Part shown: positions 34,648 to 43,998 of the stretch, in pieces | Numbering within the stretch: the first letter of the stretch is position 1 | How the letters are laid out: each line of letters opens with the position of its first letter | Assembly: GCF_014395225.1 (NCBI RefSeq) | Contig: NZ_CP060723.1 | Coordinates: forward strand, 5,146,001-5,210,000 | Length of the DNA: 64,000 nucleotides | Direction of reading: 5' to 3' | Source of the DNA: Pedobacter roseus | GTDB lineage: Bacteria > Bacteroidota > Bacteroidia > Sphingobacteriales > Sphingobacteriaceae | Notes under the pieces: model-generated | Told to the model about the DNA's origin: nothing | Databases searched by the model: none | What the model saw: the letters and a program-made list of their open reading frames with translations, nothing else | Program-made: the position numbers and the translations under genes

Positions 34648-37600
34648 TTAAAAGCCAATTGTTGCGGTAAAACCATAAATACGTGTAGGAGGCGTTTGAT
34701 TCAAATTATTCACGCCCTGTGCATTTCCTGTTCCAACGTTAATCTCCGGGTCAGTATAAATGTTATCACTAGGTCTGAACATAAACAGGTTTCTTCCAAT
34801 CAAGGCAATACTTGCATTCTTAATAAACTTCGCTTTGCTCTGTAACCATTGTGTTGGCACCTGATAAGCCAAAGATAGTTCCCTGATTTTCCAGAATGCA
34901 GCACTCATTACATAATTAGATGCGGTGTTGTTACGGATACCATCAGCCCAAAAAGATCCATTCCCTTGTATAGTAGTAGTATTGGTATTTGGTACAAATA
35001 CACCTGGTGAAGTTTGAATTACTGAATTTGGATAAATAAAGCGTTCACGTCCAGCCTGTGCAGAAGTATAACTAACGCCAGCAAAATCTAGTGTACTTGC
35101 GAAACTATTGTAGAAAACATTACCACTGCGGTATTCTGCAACACCTGATAGCGTAAAGTTTTTGAAGGTAAAGCTGGTGTTAATTCCCAGTACACTGCTT
35201 GGATTCGTTTGTCCGAAATCCTTATTAATCGGGTTTGAAATTGGTAAACCTGTATTAGCATCTACAATAACGCGGCCCTGCGGGTCTGTTTGGTAGCTAC
35301 TCACCTGTAATGAAGGAAAACTCTGACCAACTACGATATAGTTGTTGTCGCCAATACCCAATTGATTCTGACCTTGATATAGCGATAAAACTTTATTGGT
35401 GTTGTACGAATAGTTTACACCAACATTCCATCTAAATCCATTTGAGAATCCAATTACCGGTGCCGCGTTTAAGCTAAACTCGATTCCTTTATTTTGGCCT
35501 TCGCCAGTATTAATTACTGCACTTGTATAGCCGGTGGTGCCTGACAAATCTATACCATTGATGATTTCCTGATCTTTGGTATTCTGCAAATAAGCAGATG
35601 TTTCTAAGGTAATACGGTTATTTAAGAAACCGATATCTACACCAATTTCTTTTGAAATGGTCTGTTCTGGTTTCAGGTTAGGATCATACACAGCGTTATC
35701 AATAGAGTATCCTGCCGTACTACCATAAGGGAAGTTTCCCGCCGGACTGGTAGTAGAGAGTAATTTATACGGATCGATCTGTACCGCATATACTTTAGAA
35801 ATACCTCCACGGATTTTTAAGTTACTGATGATTTTGCTTTCTTTTAACGCAGGGATTGCATCTGTAAGTGTTAAAGCTGCATCAATGGCAGGATAAAAAA
35901 ACGAGCGGTTGCTTTTTGCTAATCTTGAATCCCAGTCATTTCTACCAGAGATATGAATGGTTAAGTAATCATGATAGGTAGCGGTTAAATCTCCAAATAA
36001 ACCCAGCTGACGGGAGTTGCGCTCGTTTTCAGAACCAACAATCTCACCTGAGCGGTTATTAAGGTTAAAAAGATTATCAACTACCAAATCATTTCCGGCT
36101 TGCGTCATGTACTTATAGTTCTTCTGAATCACCTGCGCTCCGCCAATTAAAGTAAATTTGAATTGGTTAAACGTTTTAGTAGCTGTTGCAAGAAAATCGC
36201 CAGTGTACCTGCTTTCAAATTCATTGTAATCGCGCACCGATGATTTTGTGTATTGGTTAGCTGCTATGCCTTTGCCGGAGTTATGTGCAAAATCCGAATA
36301 AGTGTAGGCATAGTTTTTATCTTTACCTTGAGTATTTTTTGTACTCAAACCACCTCTTGCCAACAGGCTTAACCAATCAACAGGCTTATAGGTAAATGAA
36401 ACATTACCCAATAAATCATCTCTTCTTTCATTGTTGCGGTTCTGCTGTAAGCCGAAATAAGGACTATTGTAGTAATCATTATAATAATCGTTAGGATTAC
36501 CATATTTAGAGTTTAAATCACTGTACTCAGTCAATGGTACGTTTCCTGGCGTATTAATTACGTTGTTATATACCTGATTATTACTCTTATCGTAATTTCT
36601 CTGGGTATAGTTAAATGAATAATCAGCTAAAAATTTATTCAGTTTGCGGGTTCCGTTAATACGGATCGCAGTTCTGTTGGATTTATCACCCGGAACATAA
36701 CCTTTACTGTTCACACGTTGAAGGTTGATATAGGTTGTTCCGTTCTCGTTTCCGCCCGAATAGGTTAGATCGTTCTGCTCGTCAATTCCGGTTTCGAAGA
36801 AATTCTCTTTTTCTCCATCTTTATAGGTATAAGGAACCATCTGGTAAGTGCCATCTTCTAAGATGCGGCCCAATGGTCTGATGCTGCCATCGAAACGCTC
36901 TCCAAAGGTTTGGTTTTCGAATGGCGTATATAGACCAAATCCAAAATCATCCTGAGTAGTACCACCGCCAAACTCCGTTTGCAGCTTAGGGAAGTAACTT
37001 AAACGATTTAGTAAAGTGGAATTAGTATAGGTTATACTACCTCCGTCAGAAGATCCCCTCTTGGTGCTCACAATAATTACACCGTTCGAAGCGTCTGAAC
37101 CATAAAGTGCCGCAGCATTGGCACCCTTTAAAATGTTCACGTTATCAATATCATTCGGGTTAATCGAATTTAACTGACTTAAAGGCACAATGATACCATC
37201 TAATACCAAAAGCGCCTGGTTGTTTCCGGTAAATGACCTGTTACCACGTAATACAACCCGCACCTGATCACCGGCGTCGATCTGATTATTTGCCTGGTTA
37301 ATCTGTAAACCTGCAACCTTTCCTGATAAACCCGTTGCCAGGTTGGTAGGCCTGCTTGCGGTTAAGGCTTTACCTGTTACCTGCTGCGTGGCATAACCGA
37401 TTTCTTTCGGTTTACGTTTAATACCCAAAGCGGTAGAAATAGTCACCTCGCTCAAAGTTTTCGAATCGGGCTCTAAACTAACATTCAGGTTTGATTGTGT
37501 ACCAACCGTAATTTCTTTGGGTAAAGACCCAAGATAAGCGAACTGTAATACATCATTTGGACCCACATTGATGGTAAATTTACCATCCGAACCTGTAGTG

Positions 37601-37758
37601 GTTGCTTTTTTTGTATCCTTTACACGGATAGTAACTCCTGGAAGGGGCAGTCCATCGTTAGACGCAACCACTTTACCAGTAATATTTTTACTCTGGGCAT
37701 CTGCTTGTAAAATGCCATAAAATAAAAATATGAATAAACACAGTACGAGTTTTTTCAT
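34648..37758 (-). CDS. SusC/RagA-like TonB-dependent outer-membrane transporter
   Basis: 1036 aa. Signal peptide ending LQADAQ; CarboxypepD_reg-like domain (about 25-100: ITGKVVASNDGLPLPGVTI); plug with the SusC signature (LSGKVAGLQINQ, then NILKGANAAALYGSDASNGVIIV at about 205-230); and a long barrel with GIDLSGTTGYTSAVINTGEG. The extreme C-terminus (RIYGFTATIGF) ends in aromatic Phe as barrel proteins do. First gene of the SusC-SusD-DUF1735 unit. No sigma/anti-sigma pair or hybrid two-component sensor is adjacent, so regulation is not evident; a -7-like box lies 83 bases upstream. Confidence 0.93.
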   Translation of the reverse strand: MKKLVLCLFIFLFYGILQADAQSKNITGKVVASNDGLPLPGVTIRVKDTKKATTTGSDGKFTINVGPNDVLQFAYLGSLPKEITVGTQSNLNVSLEPDSKTLSEVTISTALGIKRKPKEIGYATQQVTGKALTASRPTNLATGLSGKVAGLQINQANNQIDAGDQVRVVLRGNRSFTGNNQALLVLDGIIVPLSQLNSINPNDIDNVNILKGANAAALYGSDASNGVIIVSTKRGSSDGGSITYTNSTLLNRLSYFPKLQTEFGGGTTQDDFGFGLYTPFENQTFGERFDGSIRPLGRILEDGTYQMVPYTYKDGEKENFFETGIDEQNDLTYSGGNENGTTYINLQRVNSKGYVPGDKSNRTAIRINGTRKLNKFLADYSFNYTQRNYDKSNNQVYNNVINTPGNVPLTEYSDLNSKYGNPNDYYNDYYNSPYFGLQQNRNNERRDDLLGNVSFTYKPVDWLSLLARGGLSTKNTQGKDKNYAYTYSDFAHNSGKGIAANQYTKSSVRDYNEFESRYTGDFLATATKTFNQFKFTLIGGAQVIQKNYKYMTQAGNDLVVDNLFNLNNRSGEIVGSENERNSRQLGLFGDLTATYHDYLTIHISGRNDWDSRLAKSNRSFFYPAIDAALTLTDAIPALKESKIISNLKIRGGISKVYAVQIDPYKLLSTTSPAGNFPYGSTAGYSIDNAVYDPNLKPEQTISKEIGVDIGFLNNRITLETSAYLQNTKDQEIINGIDLSGTTGYTSAVINTGEGQNKGIEFSLNAAPVIGFSNGFRWNVGVNYSYNTNKVLSLYQGQNQLGIGDNNYIVVGQSFPSLQVSSYQTDPQGRVIVDANTGLPISNPINKDFGQTNPSSVLGINTSFTFKNFTLSGVAEYRSGNVFYNSFASTLDFAGVSYTSAQAGRERFIYPNSVIQTSPGVFVPNTNTTTIQGNGSFWADGIRNNTASNYVMSAAFWKIRELSLAYQVPTQWLQSKAKFIKNASIALIGRNLFMFRPSDNIYTDPEINVGTGNAQGVNNLNQTPPTRIYGFTATIGF

Positions 37759-37840
37759 AGTTTTTTGAAGTTTGTTTAAGTTAATAATCCCCGAATTACA
37801 GTTATTTTTATCAATAAATCAAAAAAAATATCATTTATAT

Positions 37841-37848
37841 CAAAAATA
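37841..37848 (-). promoter_or_regulatory. candidate -7 box of the SusC operon
   Basis: On the minus strand it reads TATTTTTG, matching the Bacteroidota TAnnTTTG box. Nearby, GAATTTCAAAC is repeated at 37904-37914 and 37928-37938, 24 bases apart, possibly a regulator site. No clean -33 TTTG was found. Confidence 0.35.
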
Positions 37849-38036
37849 CTATAAATTGCATTTAAAATATAGCTAAAATGTTTTAGTAATTTACAATCAG
37901 GACGAATTTCAAACTAAAAAGCAAGCAGAATTTCAAACAAATACAACACGAAAAAAAACCTGCCGATTAATAAATAGTTATAAGCCAAAAACCAACTAAG
38001 TTTTTAATTTTTAGAAATTTTAAATCAAGAAAACAC

Positions 38037-38684
38037 ATGAAAAGCCTCTACTTACTTTTTTTTCTGACCATTCAGGCATTTTTTTCTTTTGCTCAAAATG
38101 TAACAGTTGGTCCAAGCGCAAAACCACTTCTAAAATCGATGGCAAAAACCCCTGTAGAAGGAAGCGTTTACTTTAACAATAAATATGCTAATGGCAAAAT
38201 AAAAACCCTAAGTGAGAAGGAATTTAATGTTAAGGATTTACGCTATAATTTAGAAACGCAGCAATTGGAATATACGGAGAATGATAACATTTATGCAATC
38301 CAGGATTCGGTACAATCGTTTACTTTAATCGATTCACTGGGCAAATCTCATCAATTTACCAAAATGGGGAAAGCACAATCGAACAATTTCTACGAAATAG
38401 TAGCCGATGGAAAAGTCGCATTGCTAAAACAATATACAGTAAAAAAAGAGGTAACAGAAGATTGGTACACCAAAAAGAAGGTTAACAAAATGGTTCAGCA
38501 AAACATCTACTTTACCAATCAAGGCGGGCTCATTCAAAAATTTACACCATCAGAAAAAAATACCGCAACAGTTTTAGGCGATAAAAAAAATGAAATAACC
38601 GCATTTATTAAAAACGAACAGCTGAACCTCAGAGAAGATGACGACCTGGCTAAAGTATTCATATTTTACAATACGCTCCATTAG
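38037..38684 (+). CDS. hypothetical secreted protein
   Basis: 215 aa with a signal peptide ending FFSFAQ. I do not recognise a family. The mature part is rich in Lys, Asn and Gln with alternating beta-strand-like segments (YNLETQQLEYTENDN, SFTLIDSLGKSHQFTKMGK) and a KK-rich stretch near 140-150. It diverges from SusC and is convergent with the NTF2-like gene. It could be an envelope or stress-related periplasmic protein, but nothing specific supports that. Confidence 0.7.
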   Translation: MKSLYLLFFLTIQAFFSFAQNVTVGPSAKPLLKSMAKTPVEGSVYFNNKYANGKIKTLSEKEFNVKDLRYNLETQQLEYTENDNIYAIQDSVQSFTLIDSLGKSHQFTKMGKAQSNNFYEIVADGKVALLKQYTVKKEVTEDWYTKKKVNKMVQQNIYFTNQGGLIQKFTPSEKNTATVLGDKKNEITAFIKNEQLNLREDDDLAKVFIFYNTLH

Positions 38685-38704
38685 AAGCGATAAAGGCAAA
38701 GTAA

Positions 38705-39160
38705 TTAATTACATTTTTCCTTTCTCCGCGTATCAATAATGTAAACAATCTGCCAGCCTTTGTCTCCTTTTACCAATTGAAAGGAATTAACCCCGCAATG
38801 GCTAAATTTTTCGCCAACGTAAAACTGATAATCCGTCCATACAGCAGCTAAAGGGCCATCTAATAGTATTTTAGTGAACACAATACGTTCATCATATATT
38901 TCTTTATGTGGCGCACCGATAAGTTTAACGAAATCGTTAACTGCTTCTGTTCTAACACTCACTTTTCCATCTTTGTTTACAATGGTTTGCATCACTGCCC
39001 CAGCCGCAAAAGCAGACCTGGTTAATGTGCTATCACCGGTTTTCATCCCGGTAAAGAGGTTGTTTATAACTTTTTTAACAGCAGCCTCTTCATTGCTTTG
39101 AGCTAACAGATTCGCACTCAAACCGATTGAAAACAGCACAAAAATGGCTAATCCTTTCAT
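38705..39160 (-). CDS. secreted NTF2/SnoaL-like protein (DUF4440 or lumazine-binding-like)
   Basis: 151 aa with a signal peptide ending ANLLAQ. The mature part shows the cone-shaped NTF2 fold pattern: EAAVKKVINNLFTGMKTGD, a central RTEAVNDFVKLIG, AAVWTDYQFYVG and a final WQIVYIIDTRR strand. Related proteins in Bacteroidota are annotated as nuclear-transport-factor-2-like. No active residues are evident, so only the fold is called. Single gene, convergent with the upstream hypothetical. Confidence 0.7.
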   Translation of the reverse strand: MKGLAIFVLFSIGLSANLLAQSNEEAAVKKVINNLFTGMKTGDSTLTRSAFAAGAVMQTIVNKDGKVSVRTEAVNDFVKLIGAPHKEIYDERIVFTKILLDGPLAAVWTDYQFYVGEKFSHCGVNSFQLVKGDKGWQIVYIIDTRRKEKCN

Positions 39161-39410
39161 GACTTCGTAATTACGTATATCCCATAAATTTATAGTATTT
39201 TTGTAAAAGAAGGGAAAAGGAACCGCGATGTTGCAAAAAATCTATCGATTATCCACACATCTTAACCACAGTTAATACGCTTTATATTCAGCCATTTACA
39301 CTGATTTAAGCGATTGATGTTAATAATTATTTTAAAAACGGATAATTAAAATTGGTAAACTTATAATGTGTTTTTCTGCTAATTGGCACGGTTCTTTAAT
39401 AGTATAATAT

Positions 39411-40814
39411 ATGGAAGAAGAATTCTTTTTTGAATCCAACGAAGACGCACAACGCTCAGTAGAACGTTACGAAGAGATGCTCCGGAATCAGGATCAGTAT
39501 TTTTTCGATGCAGGCGCTTTCGAATACATTGTAGATTTTTACATTGAGAAAAATGATCCGGTCAAAGCTTTGCAGGTAGTTGATTTTGCAATTAGTCAGC
39601 ACCCTTATGCAACTGTTTTTTTAATCAAACAGGCTCATCTTTACATCTTAACCAACAACAACGAAAATGCTTTCATCGCTTTGCAGAAGGCTGAACTTTT
39701 AGAACCGTCAGAACCGGATATTTATCTGCTGCGCGGTAATATTTTTCAGAATACCGAACGTTATGATGAGGCTTTGGAAAACTACGAAAAGGCTTTAGGC
39801 CTGGCCGAAAGTACCGACGAGATTTTATTGCAGATGGCTTATGTGTACCAAAGCATGAGCGATTACGAAAATGCCATTACCTATATTAAGCTGAGTTTAG
39901 AGCAGAATATGGAAAACCAGGATGGTTTATATGAGCTGGCTTTCTGTTATGATGTTTTGGACAAACAGGAGGAAAGCATCAAGTTTTACCAGCAGTATAT
40001 CGATACCGATCCATATTCGTATGCGGCATGGTACAACCTGGGCAATAGTTTCCACAAACTGAATCTTTTTGAAAAAGCAATTGATGCTTACGATTATGCG
40101 ATTTTAATTAAAGAAGATTTTAGTTCTGCTTATTTCAATAAAGGAAACGCATTGGTACAGTTGGATAAATACGATGAGGCCATTGATGTGTACAAACAGA
40201 CTTTCGAGTACGAACCACCCAATGCTGATACTTATTGTGCCATTGGCGAATGTTACGAAAAGCTGGAAAAAATGGACGAAGCGCGTTCTTATTACAAAAA
40301 ATCGGTAAAAATGGACCCAAAAATGGCAGATGCCTGGTTTGGGATTGGGGTTACGCTGAATTTTGAGGAACGTTTTTTCGAATCGCTTCATTTTTACAAA
40401 AAAGCGATTGATTTAGAGGCCGAGAACCCTGATTTCTGGTTTGCCATGGCCGATGCTTATTATAAATTAGGCCAGATTGATGAATCAATCGAGGCTTACG
40501 AAAAAGTATTGGAATTTAACCCAATGGATATTGAAGCCTGGTTAGATTTTAGTACCGTGCTTTACGAGCAGGGAAAACTGCTCGAAGCATCAGAAACAAT
40601 GGCCGAGGCCATTAAGAACAATCCTGAAGCTGCTGAACTTTATTACCGCATGGTGGCCTATCTTTTTGCCATGGGCAATTATAGCGATGCGCTGGGATAC
40701 CTGGAAACGGCTTTAACAACTGACCCTGATAAACACTATATTTTGTTCGAATATTTACCGCAATTGCAGGATAATAGTGCCATTTTGAACGTTATAAACC
40801 GATATATAAGGTAA
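39411..40814 (+). CDS. tetratricopeptide-repeat protein
   Basis: 467 aa without signal peptide, so probably cytoplasmic. About ten to eleven TPR units span most of the protein; clear examples are DIYLLRGNIFQNTERYDEALENYEKAL split over residues 102-128, AAWYNLGNSFHKLNLFEKAI, AYFNKGNALVQLDKYDEAI and DAWFGIGVTLNFEERFFESL. The N-terminus is acidic. It likely scaffolds protein interactions; widespread in this phylum without a settled role. The ComA-like gene follows after 60 bases, so they may be cotranscribed. Confidence 0.85.
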   Translation: MEEEFFFESNEDAQRSVERYEEMLRNQDQYFFDAGAFEYIVDFYIEKNDPVKALQVVDFAISQHPYATVFLIKQAHLYILTNNNENAFIALQKAELLEPSEPDIYLLRGNIFQNTERYDEALENYEKALGLAESTDEILLQMAYVYQSMSDYENAITYIKLSLEQNMENQDGLYELAFCYDVLDKQEESIKFYQQYIDTDPYSYAAWYNLGNSFHKLNLFEKAIDAYDYAILIKEDFSSAYFNKGNALVQLDKYDEAIDVYKQTFEYEPPNADTYCAIGECYEKLEKMDEARSYYKKSVKMDPKMADAWFGIGVTLNFEERFFESLHFYKKAIDLEAENPDFWFAMADAYYKLGQIDESIEAYEKVLEFNPMDIEAWLDFSTVLYEQGKLLEASETMAEAIKNNPEAAELYYRMVAYLFAMGNYSDALGYLETALTTDPDKHYILFEYLPQLQDNSAILNVINRYIR

Positions 40815-40874
40815 AGACCTTGTGAGAAAAATTTAACAAATAAATCTCAATTTTTTTTTCACTTTTGTAGCTAT

Positions 40875-41642
40875 ATGAATTATCCATTATTAAACGTTCC
40901 CGAACGTCCAGCTAAACCACGCCAAAAAGGCTTAACAATGGTTATGGATAAGGGATTGAGCCTGCGCCAGGTAGAAGATTTTATTGAAGTTGCCGGCGTA
41001 CATACAGATATCGTAAAATTAGGCTGGGCTACCTCACACGTAACACCAAACCTTAAAGAAAAATTAGCTTTATATAAAAGTGCAGGCATTCCTACCTATT
41101 TTGGGGGAACCTTATTTGAAGCCTTTATTATCCGCAACCAGTTTTCAGATTATCAACGTGTTTTAGACCAGTATGGAATGGAATATGCAGAGGTTTCTGA
41201 CGGTTCTATCGAAATTGAACATGATAAAAAATGTGAGTTTATCCGCGAACTTTCTAAACAGGTAACGGTAATTTCGGAAGTAGGCAGTAAAGATGCAGCT
41301 AAAATATTTGCCCCATACAAGTGGATTAAATTAATGCAGGCCGAACTTGAAGCCGGATCATGGAAGGTAATTGCCGAAGCCCGCGAAGGCGGTAACGTAG
41401 GTATTTACCGCGGAAGCGGCGAAGTGCGTGAGGGTTTGGTTGACGAAATTTTAACCCAGATCCCCGAAGAAACCATTATTTGGGAAGCACCACAAAAAGA
41501 GCAGCAGGTTTGGTTTATCAAATTAATCGGCAGTAATGTAAACCTGGGCAATATTGCCCCTGCTGAAGTAATTCCTTTGGAAACCATTCGACTGGGTTTA
41601 CGTGGAGATACTTTCGATTATTTCCTGAACCAGGCAAAATAA
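40875..41642 (+). CDS. phosphosulfolactate synthase-like protein (ComA family)
   Basis: ComA joins sulfite to phosphoenolpyruvate to give phosphosulfolactate. The 255-aa TIM-barrel-like protein shows the family pattern: GLTMVMDKGLSLRQVEDF, DIVKLGWATSH, PTYFGGTLFEAF, VISEVGSKD and KLMQAELEAGSWKVIAEARE. In methanogens the product leads to coenzyme M; Bacteroidota lack that, so the role here may be in sulfonate or sulfonolipid precursors or unknown. No partner ComB/ComC gene is adjacent; neighbours are the TPR gene and aroE. Family call is good, pathway is open. Confidence 0.82.
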   Translation: MNYPLLNVPERPAKPRQKGLTMVMDKGLSLRQVEDFIEVAGVHTDIVKLGWATSHVTPNLKEKLALYKSAGIPTYFGGTLFEAFIIRNQFSDYQRVLDQYGMEYAEVSDGSIEIEHDKKCEFIRELSKQVTVISEVGSKDAAKIFAPYKWIKLMQAELEAGSWKVIAEAREGGNVGIYRGSGEVREGLVDEILTQIPEETIIWEAPQKEQQVWFIKLIGSNVNLGNIAPAEVIPLETIRLGLRGDTFDYFLNQAK

Positions 41643-41687
41643 ATACAAAATCCGTCATTGCGGTCAATGTTATTAAGTTAAGATTTT

Positions 41688-41768
41688 TAACCACAGATAC
41701 ACGCGGATTTTTATATCTGTGCGCATCCTTTTTATCTGTGGTTAAATTATTTTTACCTGTGTTAATGG
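41688..41768. repeat. intergenic repeat with ACCACAGAT / ATCTGTGGT arms
   Basis: TTAACCACAGATACACGCGG and TTTTTATCTGTGGTTAAA form the ends of an inverted element between comA-like and aroE. It shares words with repeats at 11860-11990, 20259-20335 and 20519-20590. Confidence 0.5.
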
Positions 41769-41806
41769 CTTTACTTAATAACATTGCATTGCGGGGCATA
41801 TTAAAT

Positions 41807-41839
41807 AAACCTAACAGGTTTTAAAAACCTGTTAGGTTT
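41807..41839. repeat. perfect 16-bp palindrome, same family as 19490-19520
   Basis: AAACCTAACAGGTTTT and its exact complement surround one A. The CAGGTTTTAAAAACCTG core is identical to that at 19490-19520, while the outer arms differ but remain self-complementary. Ends 17 bases before aroE. Confidence 0.65.
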
Positions 41840-41856
41840 TGCTTATTTATATCAAT

Positions 41857-42600
41857 ATGAAAACATACGGCTTAATCGGATATCCTTTATCTCATTCTTT
41901 CTCTAAAAAATATTTTACCGAAAAGTTTTTAAATGAAGGCATCGCCAATCATCAATACGAGCTTTTTCCCATTGAAGATATCAAATCACTGCCTGACCTA
42001 CTGAGCGAAAACCCATCGCTTTGCGGTTTGAACGTAACCATTCCGCATAAGGTAAACGTACTTTGTTATTTAAATGAAGTAGACGAAGCTGCAGAGAAAA
42101 TCGGTGCCGTAAACTGCATTTCCATTAAAAGTTTCGAAAACGAAAATTATTTGAAAGGTTATAACACCGATGCCTATGGTTTTGAAACATCCTTAACCCC
42201 TTTATTAGGCCCACAGCATACAAAAGCACTGGTTTTTGGTGATGGGGGAGCGGCAAAAGCGGTAAAGTATGTTTTAGAAAAGCTCAATATCGAATACCAG
42301 GTAGTGGTGCGTAAACCTGTTGAAGGCGCTATCCTATACGCCGGGCTTACACCAGAAATTTTGGCCTCGCACAAACTGCTGATCAACACTACCCCATTGG
42401 GAATGTCACCAAATATTGATACCTTTCCAGAAATTGATTACAGTCAGCTTGGGTCTGAGCACCTGGCTTACGACCTGGTTTATAATCCGCTGGAAACCGC
42501 ATTCCTGGCAAAAGCTGCAGAACGTGGTGCCAGCATAAAAAATGGGCTGGAAATGTTATACAAACAGGCTGAAAAGGCCTGGGTAATCTGGAATAAATAA
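41857..42600 (+). CDS. aroE: shikimate dehydrogenase
   Basis: Reduces 3-dehydroshikimate to shikimate with NADPH in aromatic amino-acid synthesis. Start chosen at ATG 41857 (MKTYGLIGYPLSHSFS); a longer open frame begins within the upstream palindrome and adds only MLIYIN. The 247 aa show the substrate site SHSFSKKYF and NVTIPHK (catalytic Lys), NTDAYGF (catalytic Asp), the NADP loop GDGGAAKAV and the C-terminal NGLEMLYKQA. The gldD gene follows after 12-36 bases depending on its start. Confidence 0.93.
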   Translation: MKTYGLIGYPLSHSFSKKYFTEKFLNEGIANHQYELFPIEDIKSLPDLLSENPSLCGLNVTIPHKVNVLCYLNEVDEAAEKIGAVNCISIKSFENENYLKGYNTDAYGFETSLTPLLGPQHTKALVFGDGGAAKAVKYVLEKLNIEYQVVVRKPVEGAILYAGLTPEILASHKLLINTTPLGMSPNIDTFPEIDYSQLGSEHLAYDLVYNPLETAFLAKAAERGASIKNGLEMLYKQAEKAWVIWNK

Positions 42601-42636
42601 CCGGGTATATTTATGCTAAGGAAACTATTTTATGCG

Positions 42637-43224
42637 ATGAAATTCAAACAACTGATCTGTTTTCCTTTTGTTGCCCTATGGTTCTTAACTGCCTGTCAAA
42701 ACCACGATTATAGTCCTAAACCTAAAGCTTATTTTAGGATCGTATTCCCCCAAAAGGACTACACTACATTTACTAAACCGGTTCCCTTTAGCTTTGAATA
42801 CCCTACTTACGCAACTGTAGAGCAGGATCAGAGCCGCGATGCCCAAAAAAACTGGTACAATTTACATTTCAAACAGTTTAATGGCTTTTTACACTTAACG
42901 TATTATGATGTATCAGGCAAAGGCGAATATGATGAGATGGTAGAAGATGCCCGCAAACTTGCTTTTAAACACACCATAAAAGCCAGCGCCATCGATCAAA
43001 GGATCATCAACTATCCTAACCGCAAGGTATATGGTATTTATTATGCCATAGAAGGAAATACAGCATCATCTGTGCAGTTTTTTTTAACCGATAGCGCGAA
43101 ACATTATTTTAGGGGCGCCCTATATTTTAACGAGCGGCCACAATACGATTCGATAGCACCCGTTGTTAAATTTATTAAACAAGATATCGATACCCTGATT
43201 GCCACTTTTAAGTGGAAAAATTAA
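42637..43224 (+). CDS. gldD: gliding-motility lipoprotein GldD
   Basis: Outer-envelope lipoprotein needed for type IX secretion-linked gliding in Flavobacteria; in non-gliding relatives the role is less clear. I favour ATG 42637 (MKFKQLICFPFVALWFLTAC), which gives a standard lipoprotein signal with lipobox LTAC and 195 aa; an in-frame ATG at 42613 adds MLRKLFYA and is possible. GldD features: PKPKAYFRIVFPQKDY, FSFEYPTYA, WYNLHFKQFNGFLHLTY, and C-terminal YFRGALYFNERPQYDS. It lies between aroE and the MBL hydrolase, probably in one operon. No other gld genes are in the window. Confidence 0.88.
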   Translation: MKFKQLICFPFVALWFLTACQNHDYSPKPKAYFRIVFPQKDYTTFTKPVPFSFEYPTYATVEQDQSRDAQKNWYNLHFKQFNGFLHLTYYDVSGKGEYDEMVEDARKLAFKHTIKASAIDQRIINYPNRKVYGIYYAIEGNTASSVQFFLTDSAKHYFRGALYFNERPQYDSIAPVVKFIKQDIDTLIATFKWKN

Positions 43225-43263
43225 CTTATCCTGATGGATTATCAGCTTTTTTTCTAAAAACTT

Positions 43264-43902
43264 ATGATTACAGTAAAAACCTTCACCTTCAACGCTTATA
43301 GCGAAAATACTTATCTGCTTTATGATGAAACCAAAGAGTGTGTTATTATCGATCCGGGCATGTATGAGGGTTTTGAGCAGAATGAACTGGCGGCCTTTAT
43401 TAAACAAGAAAATCTTAAACCCGTTTTATTGTTAAATACGCATTGCCACCTCGACCATGTTTTTGGCAATAAATTTATTTTCGATACTTATGGTTTAAAA
43501 CCACAGTTTCATGAAGGCGAATTAGCAATTTTAAACGCAGTTCCTGGTTATGCGCCATCAATGGGTTTCACCCGGTATGAAGTTTCTCCGCAGCCTGATA
43601 CTTTTTTACCTGAAACCGGAACCATATCCTTTGGCAACAGCACATTAAGTCTGATTTTTGCGCCTGGCCACTCGCCTGCACATTTATGTTTTTATAGTGC
43701 TGCCGATCATATTTTAATGGGTGGCGATGTGCTTTTTTATGGCAGCATTGGCCGTACCGATCTTCCGGGAGGTAACCACCAGCAATTAATTCAAAACATT
43801 TCTGATAAACTTTTTGTATTACCTGATGAAACCAAAGTTTACCCTGGCCACGGACCAGCTACCAGCATTGGTTTCGAAAAGCAACACAACCCTTTTTTTT
43901 AA
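43264..43902 (+). CDS. MBL-fold metallo-hydrolase (glyoxalase II-like)
   Basis: 212 aa cytoplasmic metal-dependent hydrolase. The binuclear metal motif is NTHCHLDHVFGN (about 60-71), followed by the downstream His in APGHSPAHLC, Asp in GGDVLF and His in YPGHGPAT. This subfamily hydrolyses thioesters such as S-lactoylglutathione-type or bacillithiol-type substrates, but the substrate cannot be told. Follows gldD by 39 bases and precedes the ABC permease. Confidence 0.88.
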   Translation: MITVKTFTFNAYSENTYLLYDETKECVIIDPGMYEGFEQNELAAFIKQENLKPVLLLNTHCHLDHVFGNKFIFDTYGLKPQFHEGELAILNAVPGYAPSMGFTRYEVSPQPDTFLPETGTISFGNSTLSLIFAPGHSPAHLCFYSAADHILMGGDVLFYGSIGRTDLPGGNHQQLIQNISDKLFVLPDETKVYPGHGPATSIGFEKQHNPFF

Positions 43903-43998
43903 TATTAATTATTGTTTTTGAGTTTTTTTAAGCGTAGAGGTTTACAACCCAATACCTTCTACCTTTAAACCCTCAACCTTTTACCTATCTTTACCCCT

